Of a stretch of DNA of 64,000 nucleotides, positions 44,171-53,786 are shown piece after piece. Below the pieces are notes generated by a model, which was not told the DNA's origin, made no database searches, and saw nothing but the letters and a program-made list of their open reading frames with translations. The stretch is from Chitinophagales bacterium. Its GTDB lineage: Bacteria > Bacteroidota > Bacteroidia > Chitinophagales > UBA10324. The DNA lies in assembly GCA_025056305.1 (NCBI GenBank), contig JANWWJ010000031.1, positions 1 through 64,000 on the forward strand, written 5' to 3'. A program made the translations under genes and the position numbers. Position 1 is the first letter of the stretch. Each line of letters begins with the position of its first letter.

Positions 44171-45096
44171 ACTCACTTTGGCAGCAAATCAGGCAACGCA
44201 GCGGCTGGAACCTGCTGGTGGCCGCTTCGAAGCGATGGCCGTTCCCCGGTGCTCCCGATGTTTCTGTTTATGATGTAGTGGCGTTTTTAATTAAAGAATG
44301 GAAGCGCGACAGCCTGAATGTACGTGCTGCCAGCATGGCTTTTTCTCTGTTCCTTTCCCTCTTCCCTTTATTGGTAGTCATGTTCACTGTGATTCCGTTA
44401 TTGCCGTTAAGAAATTTTCAAGAAGAGTTGCTTGACTTGTTGAGTAAGTCTATGCCTCAAGAAGTATTTCATTTGATCGAAGAGGCCGTTACCGATATCG
44501 TCATGAAGCCCCGTACCGGTTTGTTGTCGGTAAGCTTGCTGCTCTCCTTCTATTTTGCCTCCAACGGCGTGCTCAGTATGTTGGATGCTTTTGACAAAAT
44601 GCATCCCGGGTTTCGCCAACGTTCGTTTTGGCAGAAACAACTGGTTGCATTAAAAATTTTGGCCTTGTTATTTGCCCTGCTTCTGCTCTCCATCACCTTG
44701 ATTATCGGGGGCGAGTGGTTGGTGAGTTGGGTGGTCAGCCGCATGCAGATGCAACATGCTCCGCTTTATTTATGGTTTACGGTCTTGCGGTTCACCGTTG
44801 TAATCACAGCTTTTTATGTCTCTGTCGGGCTTATTTATCATTTCGGACCAGCCACCAGCAGGCCGATGAATATTTTTAGTCCCGGTACGGCTTTGGGCAC
44901 AATCTTGCTCTTATTGGTTACGCTGGCCTTTTCCACCATCATCACCCGGTTTATACAATACAACCAGGTATATGGCTCAATAGGCACAGTGTTGTTTACC
45001 CAATTATGGATTTATTACAATTCACTTAGTCTGCTGATTGGTTTTGAGTTTAACGCGGCCATTCACGTAAATCGCCATCTGAGCAAGTCAGACTGA
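44167..45096 (+). CDS. YihY/BrkB-family inner-membrane protein
   Basis: The 309-residue protein has about six membrane helices and the family segment LNVRAASMAFSLFLSLFPLLVV plus VGLIYHFGPATSRPM and GTVLFTQLWIYYNSLSLLIGFEFNA. The function of the family (UPF0761) is unclear despite the old RNase BN name. The start is a GTG at 44167 that overlaps the stop of the thioesterase gene, so translation is coupled. It is the last gene of the cytochrome-mltG run. Confidence 0.92.
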   Translation: MNSLWQQIRQRSGWNLLVAASKRWPFPGAPDVSVYDVVAFLIKEWKRDSLNVRAASMAFSLFLSLFPLLVVMFTVIPLLPLRNFQEELLDLLSKSMPQEVFHLIEEAVTDIVMKPRTGLLSVSLLLSFYFASNGVLSMLDAFDKMHPGFRQRSFWQKQLVALKILALLFALLLLSITLIIGGEWLVSWVVSRMQMQHAPLYLWFTVLRFTVVITAFYVSVGLIYHFGPATSRPMNIFSPGTALGTILLLLVTLAFSTIITRFIQYNQVYGSIGTVLFTQLWIYYNSLSLLIGFEFNAAIHVNRHLSKSD

Positions 45097-45118
45097 AAAA
45101 ATGGATAGGACTTACGAA

Positions 45119-47389
45119 TCAGTGTTTTGCGTGCACATATCGAAACGCCTCAATCAGGCCATTGCCGTAATGCAATACGAGTACATAAACGCCGTTCGGC
45201 AAGGGCAAGGAATTGGACCAGGAAGAAATCTGGTTTAGAGGCAAAACAGCTTGCAGAAATAATTTGCCTGCCAGGTCGTAGCAATAAACACGTACCGGTT
45301 CATCCGGCAATTGAAACGTACAAGAAGTTGACTGGATCGTCGAAATGGTCCCGTTTGTGTCGGCTTGTTTGAGGCGGTAATAGTTAGGTCCCGGTAATGG
45401 ACGAGGATCAGCGAAAACATATTGGGTGGGCACGGTAGAAAATGATTTTCCTTTCAGTGTTCCTATGGTTTCAAATATTTCGCCATCTGCTGAACGTTCT
45501 ATGATCCAGCGTTCGTTATTGTATTCACTTTCTGAAGTCCATTGCAGCACAATTTGAGTCGACTGCACGAGACAGGCAAAAGAACTCACTTCCACAGGCA
45601 GCACCGGACAATCGATGGATGCGCCGTTGGTCAGAATCCAATTCAGGTTAAAGCCACTGCCCCCCGCCGACCACTTGCTGATGCACAAGTAGTAGGTTTG
45701 GCCCGCAGATACCGGAAGGTCGTTAACCCAGCAGTTGCCGCAGGCATCTTCCCACGTGTCGTTGTTGGAGACACTGCAGAAACCCGGATAGGTTTGATTA
45801 TTTATGGTACTGATCCCCGTGTTCCCTGCATTGCCTGTGTTGTTGTTCTGCCCCTGAGTCGTCGCTGTGGAGCAACGGATGGGATTGCCCAGGTTGGAAC
45901 ACGAAACGTTAGGTCCGTATAGGGCCCAGTCGTAGTCGTCGGGAGGTCCCGGGCCCGTGGAGAGCGGGTCAATTACAAAGCCAAGGGTGCCACCAGAAGT
46001 TACCGTAAACGCGTACCAGTTGGTAAATGTTTCTGCGATCAAACACGGGTCGCTGACATCGCTGATGACCCCCGGCCCTGTGCTGGCATCGGAGAAGGTC
46101 GTACTGGTGCATAACGGTGTGGCGCGGATGCAATCATTGTTGTCGATGCCGTTAGGTCCGGACGCACAAGGAACACAGTCGAAGGTAGCCGACCAACCTG
46201 GACCATTCGTGCTAAAATTTGAAGAAAAAATAAATGTAATGCACCCGCTTTGATCACTGGAAAGATAGGGGCCCCAACCTCGTGCGACACAGGCCTGATA
46301 ATTCGCACATGTTCCATTGGTAATGTTTCCATTGGCAAAAAGCGGACTTTGCATGGCAGCACCGTTACGCACCTCCAGCTTGTCACCGCTTTTTATATCG
46401 ACATGATGAAACTGAACGCGCAAGCAATGATTGATTTGGGAAGGGCAGTACGTTTGATAAATGGAATTAACATTGTTCGCATAGCTTCCGGCCAGACCCC
46501 CATTGTCAGCAAATGTTCCCGAGCAAGTGGATATCATGGTACCTCCGATGTAGGAATTGGCCAAACCAACGGTTGGGTGCAGGTAATTGGCAACGGGACC
46601 TGGTGGCGATGGACAGGGAACGCAACTGATGGCGGCAGTCCATCCCGCATTTGCCCCTATAGCATTTGACTTAAAAGAAAAGGTGATGCAGTCTGTGCTG
46701 CTCAAAAAGACCGGAGGTAAGGCCGTGGTATTGGTATATACAGCAAAAAGGGGTGCTGTGGTACCGGGCCCATCGTAAATACGTAACGTGTCGCCCGATC
46801 CCAGGTCAAAATTGTAAAACACAAACTGTACACAGTTACCAGCCGAAGAGCAAAAGGTCTGCGTAAAATTCTGGTTAGGGCCGTAATTGGCCCCTGAGCC
46901 TCCGGAATCATAGAAAAGGCCATCACAGGTATTGTATGTGGCATTGCTGCTTAGGGTATAAATGGTGCCACACGGCGCACATGATATGCTGGCTGCCCAT
47001 CCCATCTTGTTATTAGAACCGTTGGAAACAAAACGAAAGGTTATTGAAGATGTGCTGGAAACGATGGCAGGAGGCAACTTGTTACCGGAAAAATTTCCAA
47101 TGATCGGCGCACTGGTATTGGGACCGTCATATACGGTCAAAATATCGTTGCCGCCCTGAGTATGAAACGATGTAAACGTAAAAACGAGGCACTCACCTGT
47201 ACTGCTGTGAAAAGTCATTGTAAAATTGGCGTTGTCGGAATAATTGGCACCACTGCCGCCGTTATCGTAAAAAGTGCCCCCACAAGTGGTAACGCTACCG
47301 TTCGACATGTTGTACGATTGTGCCCATGATGCATGGGCACCGGTCAAAAAGCCTATTAGGAGTGCCAGACTTGTTCCCCTCAACAGCAT
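45119..47389 (-). CDS. Secreted protein with three CUB-like domains
   Basis: The protein is about 756 residues. After a signal peptide (MLLRGTSLALLIGFLTGAHASWAQ) it has three CUB-like domains with repeated TCGGTFYDNGGSGANYSDN-type starts and KSGDKLEVRNG or SGDTLRIYDG cores (about 35-140, 145-260 and 280-410). A region seen in many Bacteroidota surface proteins (DDCIRATPLCTSTTF, TFTNWYAFTVTSGGTLGF) follows. The C-terminus resembles a T9SS tail (YCYDLAGKLF, GVYVLVLHYG) but lacks the YPNP motif. The start at 47389 is chosen for its signal peptide; a further in-frame Met lies at 47428. The function is unknown, probably adhesion. Confidence 0.82.
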   Translation of the reverse strand: MLLRGTSLALLIGFLTGAHASWAQSYNMSNGSVTTCGGTFYDNGGSGANYSDNANFTMTFHSSTGECLVFTFTSFHTQGGNDILTVYDGPNTSAPIIGNFSGNKLPPAIVSSTSSITFRFVSNGSNNKMGWAASISCAPCGTIYTLSSNATYNTCDGLFYDSGGSGANYGPNQNFTQTFCSSAGNCVQFVFYNFDLGSGDTLRIYDGPGTTAPLFAVYTNTTALPPVFLSSTDCITFSFKSNAIGANAGWTAAISCVPCPSPPGPVANYLHPTVGLANSYIGGTMISTCSGTFADNGGLAGSYANNVNSIYQTYCPSQINHCLRVQFHHVDIKSGDKLEVRNGAAMQSPLFANGNITNGTCANYQACVARGWGPYLSSDQSGCITFIFSSNFSTNGPGWSATFDCVPCASGPNGIDNNDCIRATPLCTSTTFSDASTGPGVISDVSDPCLIAETFTNWYAFTVTSGGTLGFVIDPLSTGPGPPDDYDWALYGPNVSCSNLGNPIRCSTATTQGQNNNTGNAGNTGISTINNQTYPGFCSVSNNDTWEDACGNCWVNDLPVSAGQTYYLCISKWSAGGSGFNLNWILTNGASIDCPVLPVEVSSFACLVQSTQIVLQWTSESEYNNERWIIERSADGEIFETIGTLKGKSFSTVPTQYVFADPRPLPGPNYYRLKQADTNGTISTIQSTSCTFQLPDEPVRVYCYDLAGKLFLQAVLPLNQISSWSNSLPLPNGVYVLVLHYGNGLIEAFRYVHAKH

Positions 47390-47483
47390 GCAGGCAGAGA
47401 GCACTGAGCCTTGCCTAAAGGTAATCAAATCTGAAATTTCAGTAAAATATTGTTAAGCCTGAGGATCCACCGTTGTGCGGAAC

Positions 47484-48878
47484 TCAATTGGCAGCTACTT
47501 CAGAAATGAGCTTCTGAAGGGTGGCCTTGGCGTCGCCAAAGAGCATGCGTGTCTTAGGGTCATAGAAAAGCGCATTTTCAATACCAGCATAGCCGGTACT
47601 CATACTTCGCTTTATCACAATCACATTTTTTGCCTGACTGACGTCGAGGATGGGCATGCCGTAAATAGGGGAGGACGGATCATGTTTGGCAGCCGGATTA
47701 ACTACATCATTAGCTCCAACAACAATAACGGCATCGGCCTTGGGGAATTCATTATTAGCCTCTTCCATTTCGAGGAGTTTGCTGTAGGGCACATCGGCTT
47801 CGGCCAGTAACACATTCATGTGTCCGGGCATGCGCCCTGCCACCGGATGAATGGCATAGCTCACCTCTACACCTTTTTCTTCGAGCAACTTCTCTAGTTC
47901 ATGTATGGCATGCTGGGCTTGGGCCACGGCCAGTCCATAGCCAGGCACCACCATTACTTTTCGCGAGTAACTGAGCAAAATGGCTGCATCGGCAATGGAT
48001 ATTTCTTTGATGGCACCTTTGTCGCTGCCCGCACCATCTGCCGCTGTTGTGGATCCAAAATGACCAACCAGTACGTTGATCAACGAGCGGTTCATGGCAT
48101 TACACATCAGGATGGTCAATATGGTTCCGGCAGAGCCAACCAGAATGCCTCCGGTAAGCATGACTTGATTGTTATAAATAAATCCACCGCAGGCTGCGGC
48201 CACTCCGGTAAATGAGTTGAGCAAAGAGATAACCACAGGCATGTCGGCACCACCAATCGGAACGACAAACAAAACGCCATAAAGCAAGGTTAGACCAGCC
48301 ATAACTATAAATAAGGGCATGTTGGGCTGTGATTGAACGGTCAGGTAAATTCCAAGGCTTAATAATGCTGCCAGCAACAACAAATTCAGGATCATCTGAC
48401 CTCGAAAACGCACATCTCCGATGTTGCCGTTGAGCTTGCCAAAGGCAATCATGCTTCCAGAGAAGGAAGTACCACCGATAAGCAGTCCTGCTACGATGAC
48501 GGCAGCCAGCGTCCAGCGGCCGCCCTCAAAAGAATGGTGGGGATATTCCATCAAGGAAATGACGGCTGCACAGGCGCCACCCATGCCATTGAACAGCGAA
48601 ACCATTTGGGGCATGGCCGTCATCTTGACGCGCTTGGCCGCAATCCAGCCAATGGCCGTACCTAAAGCTATGGCGACAAAAATCAAGCCGCGATTGCCTA
48701 AGGGTTGACCCTCAGCGTTTCGATAGAGAAATATGGTAACCAAAATGGCCAAGGTCATGCCCGCCGCAGCGATAAGGTTGCCTCGACGGGCTGTTTCTGG
48801 GTGGGATAAAAATTTTAATCCCACGATGAAGGTCACCGAAGCCAACACGTAGCTGAACCAAACCCAGAATTCGTACAT
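47484..48878 (-). CDS. pntB: NAD(P) transhydrogenase subunit beta
   Basis: The 464-residue protein has about eight membrane helices (dII) and a C-terminal NADP-binding domain (dIII: MVVPGYGLAVAQAQHAIHEL, HPVAGRMPGHMNVLLAEADV, VIVVGANDVVNPAAKHDPSSP). With the alpha subunits it couples hydride transfer between NADH and NADP to proton movement across the inner membrane. The start MYEFWVWFSYV is preferred over an upstream Met. It follows pntAB by 10 bp. Confidence 0.96.
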   Translation of the reverse strand: MYEFWVWFSYVLASVTFIVGLKFLSHPETARRGNLIAAAGMTLAILVTIFLYRNAEGQPLGNRGLIFVAIALGTAIGWIAAKRVKMTAMPQMVSLFNGMGGACAAVISLMEYPHHSFEGGRWTLAAVIVAGLLIGGTSFSGSMIAFGKLNGNIGDVRFRGQMILNLLLLAALLSLGIYLTVQSQPNMPLFIVMAGLTLLYGVLFVVPIGGADMPVVISLLNSFTGVAAACGGFIYNNQVMLTGGILVGSAGTILTILMCNAMNRSLINVLVGHFGSTTAADGAGSDKGAIKEISIADAAILLSYSRKVMVVPGYGLAVAQAQHAIHELEKLLEEKGVEVSYAIHPVAGRMPGHMNVLLAEADVPYSKLLEMEEANNEFPKADAVIVVGANDVVNPAAKHDPSSPIYGMPILDVSQAKNVIVIKRSMSTGYAGIENALFYDPKTRMLFGDAKATLQKLISEVAAN

Positions 48879-48888
48879 CCCTGTTGTT

Positions 48889-49212
48889 TTAACTTTCTTT
48901 TTTGGTTTTTTTCTTTTTGAACATTTCCAACATCCGATCCGTGACCACAAAGCCTCCAACTACATTCAGAGTACCCAGCACTACTGCCAGAAATCCCAGG
49001 ACCAAGGCGGGGTAATTATCGGCAGCGGCCTGCCCCATGACGATTATGGCGCCGATGATTACTACGCCGTGAATGGCATTGGCACCCGACATCAGCGGCG
49101 TATGCAATACGGTAGGCACATTGGAAATGACTTCTACCCCCAGAAAAATCGAAAGGATGATGATGAAAACCATCTCCCGATGTTCCAAAAGATAATTCAT
49201 CAATTGTTCCAT
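48889..49212 (-). CDS. pntAB: NAD(P) transhydrogenase alpha subunit, membrane part
   Basis: The 107-residue protein corresponds to the membrane segment of the transhydrogenase alpha subunit (three or four helices, FLGVEVISNVPTVLHTPLMSGANAIHGVV). In E. coli this part is fused to the dI domain; here it is separate, as in many Bacteria. It lies between pntAA (49 bp) and pntB (10 bp). A lysine-rich tail (FKKKKTKKES) ends the protein. Confidence 0.94.
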   Translation of the reverse strand: MEQLMNYLLEHREMVFIIILSIFLGVEVISNVPTVLHTPLMSGANAIHGVVIIGAIIVMGQAAADNYPALVLGFLAVVLGTLNVVGGFVVTDRMLEMFKKKKTKKES

Positions 49213-49261
49213 TATTTTTCTTTAAATGTGTTCATGACAGTGAAGAAACGGCTGAACCTGT

Positions 49262-50398
49262 TTACCCGATTGCCGGCAGAGCCAGCGCTTCGCGCACCCG
49301 TGGCGAAATCACTTCGCCTTGATGCGTAATGCAGGTTTCCGCTACAATTGCATCATCCAGGTTGAGCGATAAACTTCCTTCGCGGATAAGCAGTTTCAAA
49401 AAGCTGATCAGATTGTTGCCATACATGCGGCTGGCATCGATGGGCAAGTCGGCGGCTAGGTTAGAATTTCCCACGATAGTGACCAGATTCGGGGTACGCA
49501 CCACCTCCTGGTTGCGGGTATCCTCACAGTTGCCTCCGGAGGCTGCGGCCAGGTCGACGATGACACTTCCTGGGCGCATGTCGGCGACCGTGGCATGGGG
49601 AATCAATAACGGGGCCCGTTTTCCGGGTACCTGAGCCGAACAGATCACCACATCGGCTTTGATGGCATGCTCACGAATTTTTTGCCGTTGTCGTTGCAGA
49701 AACTCTTCGTGCTGCTCAACGGCATAGCCTCCTGCGGCTGCCGATTCCAGGGCACCTGCCACCTCAATGAATTTGGCTCCCAATGATTGTACTTCTTCCT
49801 TCACCGCACTGCGTGTGTCAAAAGCTTCAACCACGGCTCCCATCCGACGGGCTGTCGCAATGGCCTGCAGGCCGGCCACACCGGCCCCCAATACCAGCAC
49901 ACGGGCCGGAGCTAAGCTGCCTGCCGCCGTCATCAGCATCGGGAAAAACCGCGGCAGATATTGTGCTGCTACCATAACGGCGCGATAGCCGGCAACGGTA
50001 GCTTGCGACGACAACACATCCATCACCTGCGCCCGCGTAATGCGGGGTACCATGTCCATACTGAACGACGTAATACGCCGTTCGGCAAGTCGCAACACGT
50101 AAGAGTGCTGAACCAGCGGCTGAAATTGACCGATCAGCCATGCATTGGGCCGTAGCCTTTCCAGCTCCTGCTGCTCCAGGGGGTGAATCCCGATGATAAG
50201 ATCGGATTCTAATACGTCCTGACGGCTAACTACCTGCGCACCGGCAGCCCGATAGGTTTCATCGCTGGCATAAGCTTTCAGCCCTGCTTGCTGCTCAACC
50301 CGGATTTCTAATTGCCATTTTTTCAATTGCTCGATGGCCTGCGGTAACAGGGCTACGCGGCGTTCGTTTTCTGGTTCTTTCAGCAGGCCGACAATCAT
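49262..50398 (-). CDS. pntAA: NAD(P) transhydrogenase alpha subunit, NAD-binding part
   Basis: The 378-residue protein is the soluble dI domain. Motifs are LKEPENERRVALLPQ, the Rossmann loop VLVLGAGVAGLQAIATARRMGA and RAPLLIPHATVADMRPGSVIVDLAA. It binds NAD(H) and passes hydride to the NADP domain of PntB. Because it resembles alanine dehydrogenase, the linked pntAB and pntB genes decide the call. coaD lies 62 bp upstream on the same strand. Confidence 0.95.
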   Translation of the reverse strand: MIVGLLKEPENERRVALLPQAIEQLKKWQLEIRVEQQAGLKAYASDETYRAAGAQVVSRQDVLESDLIIGIHPLEQQELERLRPNAWLIGQFQPLVQHSYVLRLAERRITSFSMDMVPRITRAQVMDVLSSQATVAGYRAVMVAAQYLPRFFPMLMTAAGSLAPARVLVLGAGVAGLQAIATARRMGAVVEAFDTRSAVKEEVQSLGAKFIEVAGALESAAAGGYAVEQHEEFLQRQRQKIREHAIKADVVICSAQVPGKRAPLLIPHATVADMRPGSVIVDLAAASGGNCEDTRNQEVVRTPNLVTIVGNSNLAADLPIDASRMYGNNLISFLKLLIREGSLSLNLDDAIVAETCITHQGEVISPRVREALALPAIG

Positions 50399-50460
50399 GT
50401 CAAGGTATGACGGCTTTATCGGGGCGCGTAAAATTAGGCGGGCAGGCAGAAAACGCCAAG

Positions 50461-50937
50461 CTAATCGCCCAAACGCACGCTGGCTTCGATCTCTTCGGGC
50501 ACAAAGGCCTTCACATCACCCCCGTTGAGAATGATGTCTCGTACCACAGAGGAAGAGACCACTGAAAGGCTTGGATTGGCCAACAAGAACACCGTTTCAA
50601 CTCTTCTGCTTAAAACACGATTGGCTTGAGCAATGGATTTTTCAAACTCAAAGTCGGCAGAGCTGCGGATGCCGCGCAAAATGAATTGTGCCGATCGCTG
50701 CTCGCAAAAGTTTACCGTAAGTCCGGTATAGCTTTCAATAGAAATGCGCGGTTCATGGCCAAAAATTTGCCGCAACCACTGCATACGTTTCTCTAAAGGA
50801 AACAGGTATTGTTTTCGGCTATTTATGCCAATGCCAATGATGAGCTGATCGAACAACGGCAAGGCACGCTGAACGATATCCACGTGCCCGATGGTGACCG
50901 GATCAAAAGAACCAGGAAAAACAGCTATGCGTTTCAT
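50461..50937 (-). CDS. coaD: Phosphopantetheine adenylyltransferase
   Basis: The 158-residue enzyme adenylylates 4'-phosphopantetheine in CoA synthesis. It has AVFPGSFDPVTIGH with TIGH at 15-18, ILRGIRSSADFEFE and a C-terminal VVSSSVVRDI motif. The start MKRIAVFPGS matches the family; upstream in-frame Mets would add 23 residues. Candidate -7 boxes one base from consensus lie just upstream. The transhydrogenase genes follow on the same strand. Confidence 0.97.
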   Translation of the reverse strand: MKRIAVFPGSFDPVTIGHVDIVQRALPLFDQLIIGIGINSRKQYLFPLEKRMQWLRQIFGHEPRISIESYTGLTVNFCEQRSAQFILRGIRSSADFEFEKSIAQANRVLSRRVETVFLLANPSLSVVSSSVVRDIILNGGDVKAFVPEEIEASVRLGD

Positions 50938-51404
50938 TTGCGAAAAATAAAGCTTGAAAAGGTCAAATATGGCTTGCTTTTCGTGCAAATTCATTTGAGT
51001 GAGCAATGACAGCCCTGATGTTCATGACCAAAAGATTCAGCGCTTGTGTTTCTGACAACAATGCTATGATCAAAGACAAAGACAGTCTGAATGATCTATA
51101 GAATGCAGCCAATTCTTTCCATGTGAAAAGTTTTAATGAAACGATGGTGCCCGATGTCTTGATTTAACTGCCTCATTGAAGGCCATTGTGCCGGGCAATA
51201 TGACATTTCCGTCATGTTCTGAATTCAGCCGTGAAGGAAACAATATAGTCTGGCGCGATCTGCATTTCCGAAGAGCGGGCAGTGGGTCTTCTCGCCTCGC
51301 CGGTAATGGCGTAATTTCGCCCTCGTTACAGGCAGTAGATGGGCCTGAGCATGCCTCAGCCAACAAAGCTGAGTGGAGCGTTCTGCCGCAGGCAGGCGCG
51401 AAAT
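50938..51404. other. Intergenic region upstream of tRNA-His
   Basis: These 467 bp between the divergent coaD and tRNA-His show no convincing gene on either strand. No RNase P, tmRNA or 6S signature was seen. A short imperfect inverted repeat (CTGAG/CTCAG) is at about 51346-51360. The region presumably holds the promoters of coaD and of the tRNA. Confidence 0.5.
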
Positions 51405-51479
51405 GGTGGTTGTAGCTCAGTTGGTTAGAGCACCAGATTGTGGATCTGGGGGTCGGGGGTTCAAGTCCCCTCATCCACC
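51405..51479 (+). tRNA. tRNA-His (anticodon GTG)
   Basis: The cloverleaf folds with the anticodon GTG in TTGTGGA between a perfect stem (CCAGA/TCTGG), a D-arm with GCTC/GAGC and a T-arm GGGGG-TTCAAGT-CCCCT. The extra G at position -1 faces C73, as is diagnostic for tRNA-His. CCA is not encoded. In the acceptor stem GTGGTTG and CATCCAC pair except for a T5-T68 mismatch. Confidence 0.93.
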
Positions 51480-51529
51480 CTGAAGTTGGCCAAGGCGTTC
51501 CTGTCGCTGCTGTAACGCAAATTGGGGCC

Positions 51530-52867
51530 GTGGCCATTTCCTACCTGTCGTATCGCACTATATTATCCATTGCCCTTCCCATGATTCTGGGCTCTTTGGG
51601 GCAAAATCTGATTCAGTTTGCCGATACGGCTTTTCTCGGTCGACTGGGTGCTGTTCCTCTGGGCGCAGCTGCTCTGGGAGGCATCTTTTACTTCGTCCTA
51701 TATCTGATAGGTCATGCGTTCAACACCGGCATGCAAATCATAGCCGCGCGGCGTGCCGGCGAAGGCAATCGCATTCAGGTGGGGCTAACCGTTGATCATC
51801 ACTTCGTATTGATGGGCCTGGTTGCGATGTTGCTCTTTCTGGTAATGTATGCAGGTAGTGGCTTCGTCTTGGAACGCTTGGTGCACTCAACAGATGTGCA
51901 GCAGCATGCAATTCATTTTCTGGAAATCCGTAGTTGGGGCATCTTCTTCGGTCTTACAAATTCTGCACTCATGGCCTTTTACTTAGCCATTGGACATACG
52001 AAAGTGAACATTTACAGCACATTGGCCATGGCCATGGTCAATGTTGTGCTGGACTATGTATTCATTTTCGGAAAGCTGGGATTGCCTGCCATGGGGGTTG
52101 CCGGTGCCGCTTTAGCTTCTGTACTGGCTGAAGCCGTAGCGACAGTTATATTTTTTGTTTATCTGTTTGCACATGCCTTTCATAAGCAATTCGCCTTGTT
52201 TCGATGGTCCTCGTTCCATCTGAAACCAATTCGCCATATCGTATGGCTTGCAGCGCCGTTGGTTGCGCAAAACCTCATCAGCATAGGGGCATGGTTTCTG
52301 TTTTTCGTAGCGATTGAGCAGGTGTTGGGTGAAAAAGCTTTGGCTGTTTCCAACATCAGCCGCTCGCTGTACACTTTAGCGGGCATGCCGGTGTGGGCCT
52401 TGGGATCGACGGTCAATGCAATGGTCAGTCATTTAATCGGTCAAGGACACAGCGACAAAGTGTTTCACCTTTTGGCAAAAATCAGTTTCATCAGTTTTGT
52501 TTATGCATTGGCAGCTGCGCTATTACTTTACCTGTTGCCGCATCAAGCCCTTCGCTTTTATACTGCCGATGGCGCACTGATTGAGTCAGGTGTTACCACT
52601 GTTCGGGTAGTTGCGCTGGCTACCGTGCTGTTGTCGATTTCGGTGTTGTTCATCTTCGCGGTGTCGGGCACCGGCGCCACGCATATGGCCCTTCTGATTG
52701 AGGTGATCTGTATCTTCATATATATCTTTTATTTATGGCTGGTGATCCGATCGGAAACGCCCAGCTTGCCCAAATTCTGGCTTGCAGAGGCTGTGTATTG
52801 GATTGCTGCCTTAGTGCTGTGTGCAGCATATCTGAAACAAGGCAGATGGAAGAGCCGCCACGTCTGA
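51530..52867 (+). CDS. MATE-family efflux transporter
   Basis: The protein of about 445 residues has twelve hydrophobic helices in two related halves (ALPMILGSLGQNLIQFADTA, IVWLAAPLVAQNLISIGAWF), as in MATE/NorM transporters that export cationic compounds by Na or H antiport. The frame is open back into tRNA-His, so the start must be later: GTG at 51530 (then AISYLSYRTILS) is the first good start after the tRNA. No dedicated promoter box was seen; read-through from the tRNA promoter is possible. Confidence 0.88.
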   Translation: MAISYLSYRTILSIALPMILGSLGQNLIQFADTAFLGRLGAVPLGAAALGGIFYFVLYLIGHAFNTGMQIIAARRAGEGNRIQVGLTVDHHFVLMGLVAMLLFLVMYAGSGFVLERLVHSTDVQQHAIHFLEIRSWGIFFGLTNSALMAFYLAIGHTKVNIYSTLAMAMVNVVLDYVFIFGKLGLPAMGVAGAALASVLAEAVATVIFFVYLFAHAFHKQFALFRWSSFHLKPIRHIVWLAAPLVAQNLISIGAWFLFFVAIEQVLGEKALAVSNISRSLYTLAGMPVWALGSTVNAMVSHLIGQGHSDKVFHLLAKISFISFVYALAAALLLYLLPHQALRFYTADGALIESGVTTVRVVALATVLLSISVLFIFAVSGTGATHMALLIEVICIFIYIFYLWLVIRSETPSLPKFWLAEAVYWIAALVLCAAYLKQGRWKSRHV

Positions 52868-52881
52868 GAACATGCAGACCT

Positions 52882-53361
52882 TTACAGCTTATTCACGTCA
52901 GCAGGAAGTGAAACCGGCGGATCCAACAGTCTTCGGTGGTAGTTGATCTGGCCGAGGTGGTAATTCAAGTGCGCTAACAGATGCAGAAGTCGGGCCACGG
53001 TGGTTTTCCATGGCTTGCCATCGTTGAGGGGATAATTACCAAAAAGTTGGTCGTCGGTCAGCGATGCAATCGTCGTCTTGGTTTGGTAGAGCAGCTCATC
53101 TATTTGCTTGATCAAAGAACCGGAGGGAACAGGGTTACCGGCAAATTCCTGTTCTCTGTTGCGCTGATAACCGGATAGGCCTAACACTGCACCGATATAG
53201 TAGCTGAGGTTGCCAATAAGATGAACACACAAGGTGCCGCCGCTATTTTTTATGTCGCCATCCGTCTTCCACAGCCGATCGTGGTGCGTGTATGCATTTA
53301 TTTCGTTGCGCAGCTGAAGCAATGCAGCTTCAAATTGTTGCGCTAAATCTTGCTGCAACAT
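52882..53361 (-). CDS. DinB-like (DUF1572) protein
   Basis: The 159-residue four-helix protein resembles the DinB/YfiT metal-binding superfamily, DUF1572 branch. Histidines in CVHLIGNLSYY and LLAHLNYHLGQINYH are candidates for the metal site. Related proteins act as small-thiol transferases, but the activity here is unknown. A -7 box lies 20 bp upstream. Its 3' end faces the MATE gene with 14 bp between stops. Confidence 0.75.
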   Translation of the reverse strand: MLQQDLAQQFEAALLQLRNEINAYTHHDRLWKTDGDIKNSGGTLCVHLIGNLSYYIGAVLGLSGYQRNREQEFAGNPVPSGSLIKQIDELLYQTKTTIASLTDDQLFGNYPLNDGKPWKTTVARLLHLLAHLNYHLGQINYHRRLLDPPVSLPADVNKL

Positions 53362-53381
53362 AAGACCATGCCTTGGACTTG

Positions 53382-53389
53382 CAAAGGTA
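53382..53389 (-). promoter_or_regulatory. Promoter -7 box TACCTTTG
   Basis: The minus strand reads TACCTTTG, an exact TAnnTTTG match, 20 bp before the DinB-like start. Confidence 0.5.
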
Positions 53390-53521
53390 GAAACGTCGCC
53401 GATGGCTGCGGGGAGCTTTCGAAGAAATGGATGGGCACTAAAACTTTTGAGTTCAGCGTTTCTGAAGCAGGGGAAAAGGTTCTGAAGAAACGGCGTGAGT
53501 AATTATGTGTTTTAGTTCAAT

Positions 53522-53698
53522 ATGTATCAGTCACCACTTGACCGCATTCGTTTTTACAGAAAGAGAGCCAACGCACGGCAGTTTAAGAAAAGAAAGGTGT
53601 GGGAAGCAGACTTTTTCAGCCGCACCGGTAGTATACGTTGGGCAGCCACATGTTTTGAATTTACCCTCTGTTTAGACTGGTTTCCGGCAAGTCGGTGA
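53522..53698 (+). CDS. Possible 58-residue basic protein
   Basis: In the roughly 400 bp between the DinB-like promoter and the UbiA-like gene, one ATG-started frame encodes 58 residues (MYQSPLDRIRFYRKRANARQ to CLDWFPASR). The N-terminal half is rich in Arg and Lys. No family, signal peptide or clear promoter was recognised, so it may be chance. The rest of this intergenic stretch shows nothing. Confidence 0.2.
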   Translation: MYQSPLDRIRFYRKRANARQFKKRKVWEADFFSRTGSIRWAATCFEFTLCLDWFPASR

Positions 53699-53786
53699 GC
53701 CATTGCCGGGATACACGTTCACGGATAAATTGCATTTTTTCTACAGCGAAAATCAAGAACAAAACACCTTTGCAGGGAAATTTTTC

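Noticed and set aside
45542-46669. Plus-strand open frames opposite the CUB protein
   Set aside because: They are shadows of repetitive Gly/Thr/Asn-rich coding sequence on the minus strand.
51440-51529. Upstream extension of the MATE gene into tRNA-His
   Set aside because: The frame is open by chance through the tRNA; a GTG after the tRNA gives the family-like start.
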